Part shown: positions 1 to 10,600 of the stretch, piece after piece
Layout of the letters: the number at the start of each line of letters is the position of its first letter
How positions within the stretch are numbered: position 1 is the first letter of the stretch
Assembly (NCBI RefSeq): GCF_014633365.1
Contig: NC_068346.1
Span: 13,227,030 to 13,291,029, forward strand
Direction: 5' to 3'
Source of the DNA: Diospyros lotus
Taxonomy: Eukaryota; Streptophyta; Magnoliopsida; Ericales; Ebenaceae
Length of the DNA stretch: 64,000 nucleotides
Program-made: the position numbers and the translations under genes
Notes under the pieces: model-generated
The model's database searches: none
What the model saw: the letters and a program-made list of their open reading frames with translations, nothing else
Told to the model about the DNA's origin: nothing

Positions 1-405
1 ACTATGTCTGTAAGAGACTATAGTTGTTTTCCTGTAATTAGGATTTATTTATTTTTATTTTTTTAGAAACTAACTCACATAGAGAGTGTTATCATGTTAC
101 TTGTAAAATTAATTGATACCCATAATAAGGATATATTGACTTTTCAGAAGAAATATTAGATGTCTAATGAAGTAATGGGTAACAAGAAGCTGACTTGAAT
201 GTATGTTTATTCTAATTTGGACACTTAATTAAACTTTTAAAGACTACATGAAATAAGAAAGAATGTTGGCCAAAATGATTTTCTTTGATATTTATTGTAT
301 TTGTCTTTTGGGTATTGCTCGGTAATTAAATCCCTCTAGGCCATCAACATCTAGGTTCTCAAGTGTGTGAGAGATTTTGCACACATGTTTCTTGAACATT
401 ATGAT
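1..405 (+). repeat. Left terminal inverted repeat of the MULE
   Basis: Aligns with the reverse complement of 21533-21929 over its whole length with scattered substitutions and short indels. Homology stops sharply after position 405. Probably truncated by the window edge. Confidence 0.85.
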
Positions 406-1644
406 GTACGAATCACTGTCCAATTTTATTGTTAACTTATTTTGACAGTCTCCATTTTAACGTAATAATAAAGTTTTTTTACATACATTATAGTGTATAA
501 ATTTGTAATTTTTAGTAATGTATTTTACATACTTTATAGCGTATAAATTGAAGAATATTGACAATGTTTGAACCTTTCATCTATAATCATTTAACTAAAT
601 CAAGTTTTATTGTCTTAATTAAGATGACTTTCAATTTGAAAATAGGCGAAACTTCAATCAGCTCATTTACCATCAAAGAATTATGTGTATCTATTTGGTG
701 CTACACATCATGGACTAGGTGTAATTTTGTAAGAAAATTCTTGAGATGTCGATTCTAGAAGGTAATTTATTATTTTATAAATAAAAAACTGTTAATGTGA
801 ATGAAATTTATTGTTGAATGATTTGGTAGACATAACAATGATTGCAGATGATTTCAATAAATTGATAATGAACACACAACTCATGAGAAAGCATTATGTA
901 GAGTTTTGTTGGATAAATTGAATGAAATCAAACGAAACATGGTAAAAATAGTTGAAAATGAGATAATACTACAAAAACAAACAAGGGTTTTTGAAGAAAA
1001 AGCTTTAAGAAGAAAAGAAATGTTAGATATATTAAGAAAGAAAATTTAAAATTTAAAATGAAAATTCAAGAGTATAGGACAAAAGAAATTAAGTTTGTTA
1101 GGGGTTTGATAGTGTTAGATTTGGTTGTTTTTTTGTTGATTTGATGATTGATGAAAAATGAAGATAGTAGATTCAGATATTTGGTTTTATTGTAATCAAT
1201 ATATTAAGAGTTGGAAGGTATAAAAATATGTTTATTGTTTGTTAATTATGTATTTATAATTTATTATTATTTTGGTCGTTAGTATGATAATTAATTTTTT
1301 TGATTCTTGTATCTATATATAATTGTTATAATACTGAAAGAATTAATTAATAAATTAAGTGAAATTTGTCAAAAGCAATTGACATGAAAAGGGCGGGATT
1401 GACATGAGGGAGCAGGTGATTATTTTATTTCAATGTATATTATTTTATTATTTGTAACATTTTGAAATGCATGTAATTTTTAATTTATTATATGCACAAG
1501 CTATTATAGCAATCAAAAGAGGTGGAATATGAGTTTAAATTGACTTAATTTTTTATTACGAAGATTCAAGTTTAAGAATGAAAAAACTAATAATATTTAT
1601 TACAAAAATCTAATAAACATCATTGGACCTATGTACAACATTTA
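406..1644. other. MULE interior, no gene recognised
   Basis: AT-rich sequence without a convincing reading frame. Positions about 480-502 and 527-549 hold two near copies of a short motif around acata-ttatag-gtataaa. Lysine-rich looking stretches near 840-1080 could be remains of a captured or transposase exon but are too broken to assign. Confidence 0.4.
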
Positions 1645-1869
1645 GAGTGTGTTTGATTGCACACATTTATTATTAAAAATATGTAATTATTACACATTTT
1701 TTATAGAAAGCAATCAAACATTCTTAATTTTTTTATGAAAAAATATGTATGGTACAAACATTTAAAGTTTATTTCCATGAAATTTATTTTCTAAGGGGGT
1801 GGGGTGGTTTTTGTTTTCTAGACAATATTATTTAGAATTAAATTCTAGATAATGCAATCAAACACACCC
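1645..1869. mobile_element. Tourist-like MITE (PIF/Harbinger type)
   Basis: A 225-bp segment begins GAGTGTGTTTGATTGCA and ends TGCAATCAAACACACCC, an inverted pair differing at one base (GAG versus GGG in the first triplet). It is flanked on both sides by tta (1642-1644 and 1870-1872). A 3-bp TTA duplication with GGGTGTGTTTG-type ends matches the known Tourist/PIF-Harbinger signature. There is no coding capacity. Confidence 0.75.
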
Positions 1870-2239
1870 TTAGTATTACTTGACTTTTCGAATATCGACC
1901 CAGATTATTAACCAAATAAGTGGGTAATGAGTTGGATTGAAATTTATATTTTTTAGATAATATTTATGTAAAGATAAGTTTAGTTGTAATGATATAATTA
2001 GTTTCAAACTAATTTTATCTTTAGATGTGATGGGTTATAAGTTTAAATCTCAAGATGTAAAAAGACTTTACCGTGGTGATTTGTGATTGAAGGATTAAGA
2101 GGATCATTGAAATTTGAAACATTTTCTAAATTATCGCAAAGATTTGAGATATTGGTTTTACTCCAAATCTTCTACTTGTGTTGTTGCTCCATATTTTTTT
2201 TTTTTTTTTCTCACTTGATTGTATGGAACAAAGGAAGTA

Positions 2240-2520
2240 GTTTTTTTCTCTCAGGACATAGTTTTGCTGGCAAAGGAAATACACTCTTGGGGTGTTGCTC
2301 TTTGGACTCTTAGGTTCAATGTTCGATCCCCAATTAGGGAAAAAAGTTTAGCATTTAAAACGATTCTAAAAATTAAAAATCACTTACTACCCATATGTTT
2401 GCGGTGGGGCTAAGAATCGAACTGACTGTTGAGATCTCTGTTTTACGTCTCCTACTGATATCATGGGACCAAAGAGCGGGAGAACTAGTGATGGTACGTC
2501 AATCAAAAAAAAAAAAAAGA
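2240..2520 (+). mobile_element. Possible tRNA-derived SINE with A-rich tail
   Basis: A B-box-like GTTCGATCC lies at about 2326-2336 with a weak A-box-like stretch upstream, and the segment ends in a run of A at about 2506-2518. No clear TSD was found. The rest of the 1873-2870 interval is AT-rich and shows no gene. It could instead be chance. Confidence 0.3.
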
Positions 2521-2875
2521 GGTAACCATTTCTTCCATTGCAAGCAAGCAACCGACTAAAAAAGAACTTGGAAACAACAACTTGGGGCTTTGGTTGAGTA
2601 AGAACAAAGAAGTTTCAAGGACAAGCGATAAGTAACTACACAAAATTGAATCCAACAAGAAACAAACAGGATGCACAACTAGTTTAGGAATTTCTTCCCC
2701 CAACCCACAAAAGGCTTGGTTGGAATGTAAGCACTAAAAATGAAAAACCAACACCACGAGTCAAGTCAATATAATAATAAAGGATTACAAATAAATTATA
2801 AACAAGACAAAATAGATGAAATGTAGAAATGAAAATAATATACTACAATATTGTATAATGACCCATTACATAAAC

Positions 2876-3197
2876 TGTTAGTTGACGTGTTTAGGAGTGC
2901 ATGCTGATGTGGATTTCAAGTGTTTTGTTTCTGTTTTACTTTGCATTTGAATAAGTCAAGTTAGTTCCACTTTTCTAGGAAGTGGTTAGTTGTTTGTTGT
3001 GATCATGGGATAACTTCTAGCCATGATCTTAGTCATGGGATAACTTCTAGCCATGATCTTAGTGATTTGAATTTTTTGTCTTCTATTTATTCTATAAGGA
3101 TTTCAGAAGTTATTTGATTTTTATGCATCTTATTCCTCACATTTGTGCTGCATATTTTTCTCTCTCTATCTGTGTTCTTTCCTTTCAAATTGCAACA
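2876..3197 (+). repeat. Copia 5' LTR
   Basis: 322 bp, pairs with 17962-18283. It contains an internal tandem copy of a ggataacttctagccatgat unit (about 3007 and 3038) and ends in a CTCTCT-rich tract. Confidence 0.93.
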
Positions 3198-3198
3198 A

Positions 3199-3210
3199 TG
3201 GTATCAGAGC
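3199..3210 (+). other. Primer binding site (initiator Met tRNA type)
   Basis: TGGTATCAGAGC begins two bases after the LTR. This is the usual plant copia primer site, complementary to the 3' end of initiator methionine tRNA. Confidence 0.9.
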
Positions 3211-3237
3211 TTCTTTCTTTAAGGGACCTGTGCATCC

Positions 3238-3945
3238 ATAGAGTCTGAATCCAACCTGACTACAATTGCTCCACAGGTGTTTGATGGCACTAATTACCAA
3301 ATGTGGATAGTGCGCATGAAGACCTATTTGGAGGCCTTAGATCTCTGGGAGGCAGTGGAAGAGGACTATGAGGTACCTGCACTTTCTACTAATCCTACTA
3401 TGGCACAAATAAAAGCACATAAGGAGAAGAAGACCAGGAAATCAAAGGCAAAAGCTTGCCTATTTGCAACAATGTCACCCATAGTTTTCACTCGAATTAT
3501 GTCATTCAAATCAGCAAAAGAGATATGGGATTATCTCAAGAGTGAATATGCAGGTGATGAGAGAATTAAGAGCATGCAAATTCTAAATTTAATTAGAGAA
3601 TTTGAACTTCAAAGGATGAGAGAGTCTGAGTCCATCAAGGACTATTCTGAAAAGTTACTGGGCATAGCAAACAGAGTTAGATTGCTGGGAGCAAAATTTA
3701 AAGACTCAAGGATTGTAGAAAAGATTCTTGTCTCAGTCCCTGAGAGGTATGAAGCATCAATTACTGCTCTTGAGAATACTAAAGATTTGTCAAAAATTAC
3801 TCTTGCAGAATTGCTAAATGCTCTTCAAGCACAAGAGCAGAGAAGGCAAATGAGGGAGGATACTGAAGTTGAAGGAGCCTTAACTGTCAAGCATCAAATT
3901 AAGCACAACAAAAGGCAAGTGGAAAGGCAAGAAAAAGGATGCTAA
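3238..3945 (+). pseudogene. Copia gag (UBN2-type), start codon lost, frameshifted end
   Basis: The open frame from about 3277 encodes a typical copia Gag beginning with FDGTNYQMW and a helical capsid domain (KEIWDYLKSEY, LLGIANRVR). In frame upstream, position 3238 reads ATA where copia Gag normally has its start ATG, so a G-to-A change probably removed it; no other ATG lies in frame before a TAA at 3220. After about residue 205 a one-base shift moves the real frame, and the Gag frame ends early at 3945. The zinc knuckle region continues in the second frame downstream. In a working element Gag would package the RNA. Confidence 0.85.
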
Positions 3946-5063
3946 AAATAGTGCCACCAATGCTACACAAGCTGATGCTAATGGCAAAAAGGAGACTCAA
4001 AAAAAGTCCTATCCTCCATGTCAGCACTGCAACAGGAAAGGCCATCCACCTTTCAAATGCTGGAGAAGGCCAGATGCAAAGTGCTCTAAGTGCAACCAGA
4101 AAGGGCATGTAGCAATCATTTGCAGATCCAAGTCTCAGCAACATGAAGAAGAAGCCAAACCTGTTGATCAAGAGGAGGAAGATCACCTCTTTGTGGCAAC
4201 CGGCTTCTCCAGCATGAATTCAAGTGAGAATTGGTTGATAGACAGTGGCTGCACCAACCACATGACCCACAACAAAAAGCTCTTCGCTGAATTGGGTAAG
4301 ACAAGCTCATCAAAGGTCAGAGTGGGTGATGGAAAATACATAGCAGTAAGAGGAAAAGGTACTGTAGCCATTCAAACTTGTCTTGGTACAAAGTTAATTT
4401 CTGGTGTGCTTTATGTACCTGAAATAGATCAGAACTTACTAAGTGTGGGATAGTTGAATGAAAATGGAAACAAAGTTTTGTTTGAGAGAAAAACCTATCT
4501 AATTCAAGATGCAGTAGGGAAAACTTTGTTTAGAATAAAAATGAGTGGAAAAAGCTTTGCTCTAAATCCATTGGAGGAGGAACAAATTGCTTTTTCAGTA
4601 AAGGGTAACATCTTTGAGTTATGGCATAAGAGGTTAGGGCATTTTAATTATAAAGGCCTATTGCAAATGAAGTCAAAAGAAGTAGCTATAGGACTTCCAT
4701 AACTTGTAAATCAAGTCCCATCTTGTAAGGCCTGCCAAATAGGAAAACAATCCAGAAAACCCTTTCCTAAAGTAGCTTGGAGAGCCACTAAGAAGCTGCA
4801 GCTAGTTCATACAGACACAGCTGGCCCTCAAAGAACACCTTCATTGAATGGCAGCCTTTATTATGCTATTTTCATTAATGATTTAACTAGAATGTGCTGG
4901 ATCTATTTTTTGAAGCACAAGTTAGAGGTTGCACAAGCATTTTGGAAGTTCAAAGCTAAGGTTGAGAATGAAAATAGGGTGAAGATTCAGGTTTTGAGAT
5001 CTAATAATGGAAGAGAGTATACTTCTGAGGCCTTCAACAATTTCTGTGAAGATGCAGGCATAC
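3946..5063 (+). pseudogene. Copia zinc knuckles, protease and N-terminal integrase (broken)
   Basis: Read in frame 2. Two CCHC-like knuckles (CQHCNRKGH and CSKCNQKGH) lie at about 4020-4120. The aspartic protease motif DSGCTNHM follows at about 4240. The integrase zinc domain (WHKRLGHFN) is near 4620, then CKACQIGKQ, the first catalytic Asp in HTDTAGP, and NNGREY, where copia integrases have the second catalytic Asp (SDNG). That Asp is Asn here, consistent with G-to-A decay. In-frame stops at 4451-4453 (TAG) and 4700-4702 (TAA) each sit where Gln codons are plausible. The frame is then interrupted at 5063 by the Athila insertion and resumes at 15839. Confidence 0.85.
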
Positions 5064-6293
5064 TGGTTAGCAATTGTCGAACCGCTCCAGAATTAGAGAT
5101 CTATGAATCTCTTCTCTAGTTTGCAGCAAAGTGCACCCTAGGTCATCTCTCACAAGGAGCCTCACTTTCTTCTACCAACAAAGAAGAACCAGCATAACCA
5201 ATAACAGTTTGTTTGGGGGGGGGGTTTTGACAGAAAACTAAATGGCAAAACAGAAAGATGAAGATGGATGAAAAATCAATAAGAGGAGTGCAACCGGCTG
5301 TGTATTTGTCTCCTATGTGAAATCTTCCTTGTCCACTCTATATATCTTGGTTTGCTAGATGCTTTGATCTCCGGAAAACAAACTCAAGCATCCCCAACAA
5401 CCGTCCAAGGATTAGAATGATTGGAAATAACAAAATGAATGCAGAAATCTCTTGCAAACAAAATGCAACCATTCACTCTCTATTCAACCTATCCGGACCT
5501 ATGCAAGAACAACCGTTCAAGCACACAATATTCATTTCCGAGATGTTATACCAACCGGCTATAACATTCTGTTCTCTTAAGCATCTAACAGAAAGTGAAA
5601 CCATGCAAGTTCACACAAACCTGCCATGAACTCCATGCATTCACAAATCTGCTCAAACTAAACCAAATAGAAATGAATAAGAAACAAATAACAAACCAGA
5701 TTCTTGTAGCTCATCCGGGACTCAAATTCCACATGGATTCAAGACACACAACCGGTTACCAAATGTTCTAGCCTATCATTACAGCAAGGAAAACAGAATG
5801 GAACAAAACATGTAGAAAACAGAAAAATACTACAATGACAAAAACGGGTAGAATCCTCTCTATTTCCTCCTCTCTCTCTCTATGATGATATTCTGAAAAT
5901 TAATGCTAAGAGGCCTTAAATACATGGCCAAGAAAGGAAAGGCTAGGGAGGCTAGGGTTGGGCCTAGCCCAACAGAAAATAAGTGAGCCCAAGTCTGCTC
6001 CTTTAGTGTAGGCCCAAGCTCCTTGAAAGTAGGCCCAAGCTCCTTGAAAGTAGGCCCAAGCTCCTTTAGTAGGCCCAAACTCCTTTAGTTGAGCCAAAGC
6101 TCCTTTAGTAGGCCCAAGCTCCTTTATTCCCTAAAGCCTGGATCCATAGAGTAGAGGTAAGATAGAAAATAGTGTAAGGACAATTTGAAGCATAATAAAA
6201 TACAAAGAATGAAATATCAGCAAAAATTGCTTCAAATGGCCTAATAAGAGTGAGGTGAAATGCCAAAATATGGTATAAATATGCATGCTATCA
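5064..6293 (-). repeat. Athila-like 3' LTR (left copy)
   Basis: 1230 bp. It contains a short tandem array at about 6010-6125 built on GGCCCAAGCTCCTT; this copy has one 21-bp unit more than the right LTR. Confidence 0.92.
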
Positions 6294-6855
6294 ATTCCCC
6301 CATACTTAGACTTTTGCACTCCTGGGCAAAACACTAGACTCTATGACTCAAGAATAGAAATGTGGAAAAACACAAATTAGATGCAAGGTAGGTAAGTCTT
6401 CAAGAATTCATCATTCAAAGATCATCTTTCCTCTACTTCCAAGAAAACAAGTGACATGGCAATTCATCCAATAAGACAAATCAAAAGTGGAAGCCTCTCA
6501 CAGGGCAAGTGTATGCTCAAAAATCTCTCAAGAGGTGGTGGTGACTGTTTCGCTCAAATTCACCCAATCACAATTCCACTACCATAAGCTTGTTTATCTT
6601 CTCAATCTCCACTATCCATGTCAAATGCATGCCACAAATCAAAAGGACTTATTCAGGGTTGTAATGTGGGGAAGAAAGAAATGGAAAGACGACAATGAAG
6701 GAAAACATGCCTTAGGTCGAGAAAACATTTCATGCAACTCTAAGATCAAGAGATAGAATTTCCAAGCGTTATGAAGAACATTGCATCTTTATTTGGTTGA
6801 GTGCGTTTTACGCTCCGTCTCAACTTTGCTTTCTTCTTTTTCTCATCAATTTTCA

Positions 6856-6889
<34 letters not shown>

Positions 6890-7126
6890 CGAAAGAGGTG
6901 AGTGCGTTTTGCGCTCCTTCTCACCCTTCTATCCTTTTCTTGCTTTTCTTTTTCTTTTTCATGGATGCAAATGGCCTTTGGCCTTATGACTTGCTCGATG
7001 AATTCAATCTCTCTCACTAGAATGCACTTACTATTCCTCTTCCTAAGGTTGGAAGGTCCAAAAAGGGTGTATGAGAATGAAGGGTAAAAATGATGGCTCT
7101 AAGTGGCAAGCGAAAGGGATTGATTG

Positions 7127-7165
<39 letters not shown>

Positions 7166-7645
7166 GTATAACAAAATGGCTAAATGGGGACAAGAAAGAA
7201 TGCCTTAATCATGTTTGAGTCATGCATGAACAAATATAGCCTCAACCAAGAATCAAAACAAGTTCTAGAGTGGAAATCATGATAGGTGAATGCACACACA
7301 AGAAAGACAATAGGCTCAAAATCCTCACGGCTGTAGACTACCCAATCAATCTATCAAATTAAACTCATTGCCAAGTCACTCGAAATTAAGGAAGATAAGA
7401 TCGAAGTTCTAATCATGATGGGTTCTTTTAGACTTAATTGCTTAACTTGCATTTCCACGCAAAACAAACTCAACTAAACCCAAGGAAAAAGAAATATGAA
7501 AAGATAAAGAAAATGTTGCCAAAATAAGAATGCTGCCTCCCCCCACACTTAGACTTTACATTGCCCTCAATGTAAACATGCAATTCCAATCAAGAATAAG
7601 ACAAGTAAATGTAAAATACTAGGGAGAGAGAAACAGCCTGATGTA
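6294..7645 (-). other. Athila-like 3' non-coding region
   Basis: Lies between the pol stop and the 3' LTR. It starts next to the LTR with a C-rich plus strand (CCCCCATA), which is a polypurine tract on the coding strand. It holds two T runs of about 30 (about 6859-6889 and 7131-7164) and two related segments with GAGTGCGTTTTxCGCTCC (about 6799 and 6901). A second purine tract copy (CCCCCCACACTTAGAC) lies at about 7537. No env-like ORF was seen. Confidence 0.6.
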
Positions 7646-10600
7646 TCAAATGTAGGTGGCGTTGAGGAGATGCAGCTCCTCCACAATATGCTCCTGAAAG
7701 CTCTCGTAGAATGGCTTAAGCCGCTGCCCGTTCACTGTGAATTGTTTTGCATTGGACTCGTCCTTGATTGCAACTGCACCAAAGGGAAAAACATGAATAA
7801 CTATGAAAGGACCAGTCCAACGAGAACGTAACTTACTGGGCATCAACTTGAGACGGGAATTGTATAGCAGAACTTTCTGGCCAACTTCGAATGTCTTCTT
7901 CACAATAAGCTTGTCATGCACAGCCTTGGTCTTCTCCTTGTAGATGCGTGAGTTCTCATATGCGTCCATCCTAATCTCCTCAAGCTCTTGAAGTTGGAGC
8001 TTTCTTTGGGACCCCGATTGATTGATGTCCATATTGCATTGCTTCACCGCCCAATATGCCTTATGCTCCACCTCCACCGGCAAGTGACACGCTTTTCCAA
8101 AAACCAACCTATAAGGGGACATGCCGATGGGGGTTTTGTAGGCCGTGCGGTAGGCCCAAAGTGCATCTTCTAATCTCGTGCTCCAGTCTTTCCTATTGGG
8201 CTAGACAGTCTTCTCCAAAATTTGCTTGATTTCCCTATTTGAGACTTCGGCTTGCCCATTAGTCTGTGGATGATAAGGAGTCGCCACTTTGTGTATTACC
8301 CCATACTTACGAAGTAGGGTGTCCATCTTTCTATTGCAAAAGTGGGATCCTTGGTCGCTGATGATGGCCCTGGGTATGCCAAACCTACAAAAGATGTTAG
8401 AACGAACAAAATCTGCAACCACAGAAGCATCATCAGTCCTGGTGGCTTTAGCTTCCACCCACTTAGAAACATAATCCACAGCTAACAGAATGTACACATA
8501 ACCAAATGACACAGGAAATGGACCCATAAAGTCAATACCCCAAACATCAAAGATTTCGCAAAACAATAAGGGTTGTTGAGGCATTTCATTCCTACGTGAT
8601 ATAGTGCCTGTGTGTTGACAACGTGTGCAATTCTTACAGAACTCATATGAATCCTTAAAGAGTGAAGGCCAATATAATCCAGAATCTAGGACTTTCCTAG
8701 CTGTACGTTGGGGACCAAAGTGACCACCACATGCAAGTGTGTGACAAAAATTTAAGACAGATGCAAACTCATGGTTAGGCACACATCTCCTAATGACCTG
8801 GTCACTACACATGCGCCACAGATAGGGATCATCCCACACATAATACCGAGCCTGACTCTTAAATTTATTTAGCTGTTCCTTCTTAAAATATGCAGGTAAT
8901 TCAGAAGCAACTAAATAATTTACCAAATCAGCATACCAGGGCTCAACACCATGAATGTGGTATAATAACTCATCTGGGAAATCATCCCTGATAGGCTGGG
9001 AGTCCATGACTGTGGAATCTGAAGAAGGAGGGACCCGGCTCAAATGATCAGCTACTAGGTTCTCGGCCCCACTCTTGTCTTTTATCTCCACATTGAACTC
9101 TTGAAGTAGGAGCATCCACCGTATCAACCGGGGCTTAGCATCGGGCTTCTTCAATAAGTATTTTAGGGCTGCATGGTCAGAAAACACGACAACATTAGAA
9201 CCCAGAAGATAGGAGCGAAATTTATCTAAAGCAAACACAATAGCTAAAAGCTCCTTCTCAGTCGTGGTGTAGTTTGCTTGAGCAGCATCCAAGGTGCGCG
9301 AGGCATAGGCAATGACATGTGACTTCTTCTCCACACGTTGTGAAAGGACAGCGCCCACTGCAAAGTTGGAGGCGTCGCACATCAGCTCGAAGGGTAACTC
9401 CCAGTCGGGTGGCTGTATGATGGGTGGAGAAATCAATCGACTCTTCAGTTCCTCGAATGCTCGCTTGCACTGCTCATCAAAGTGGAAGGTCACTTCTTTC
9501 TGGAGAAGGTGGGAAAGTGGAAGCGCAATCTTGCTAAAATCCTTGATGAACCTCCTGTAAAATCCTGCATGGCCAAGGAAAGAACGCACCTCCTTCACAG
9601 AGGTGGGGTAAGGCAATGAAGCAATAACATCAACCTTAGACCGATCCACTTCTATACCCTTCTTAGAGAGAACATGCCCTAAAACAATTCCTTGTTCTAC
9701 CATGAAATGACATTTTTCGAAATTTAAAACAAGGTTCTTTTCAATGCATCTCTCTAGGACTCTACCCAAGCTAACCAAGCAATCATCAAAAGAAGTACCA
9801 TAAACTGAAAAATCATCCATAAACACTTCCATGCAATGCTCTATAAAATCTGAAAATATACTTACCATGCATCGCTGAAAGGTACCTGGAGCATTACATA
9901 GACCGAAAGGCATTCTTCTATAAGCGAATGTGCCAAAGGGGCAGGTGAAGGTGGTCTTCTCTTGATCCTCTGGGGCTATGCAAATCTGAAAGTACCCGGA
10001 AAAACCGTCAAGGAAACAATAGTGTGACTTACCAGCCAACCTCTCCAACTTCTGATCAATGAATGGGAGGGGGAAATGATCTTTTCTGGTTGCTTGGTTC
10101 AGCTTTCTATAATCAATGCAGACTCTCCAACTGTTCTGCACTCTCATGGGGATGAGCTCATTGTGCTCATTTGGGACCACCGTGATGCCCGTCTTTTTTG
10201 GAACAACCTGCACGGGACTCACCCACTTGCTGTCAGAAATAGGGTAAATAATACCGGCTGCAAGTAATTTACTTACCTCCTGTTTTACCACATCAAGGAT
10301 GGTTGGGTTAAGTCTTCTTTGAGGCTGCCTTGCTGGTTTTGCTCCTTCCTCCAACAAAATACGATGCATGCAAACAGATGGGCTGATTCCAGTTATGTCC
10401 GCTAAAGTCCACCCAATTGCTTTCTTATTATTTTTCAGCACATCCAGCAACTTTCTCTCTTGGTCAGGCTGCAAGTTGTTTGCAATGATGACTGGCAGCT
10501 TCTCATCTTTCTCCAAGAATGCATACTTGAGGTGCTGAGGCAAAGGCTTGCACTGAATGGTGGGTGGCTGCTGCAAAGAGGGGGCTGATCTATTTGACTG

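Noticed and set aside
2310..2345. tRNA gene with a GTTCGATCC loop
   Set aside because: No cloverleaf or acceptor stem could be formed; at best a SINE B box.
5417..5629. 70-codon frame repeated at 14978-15190
   Set aside because: The exact repeat is due to the two LTRs; it has no domain.
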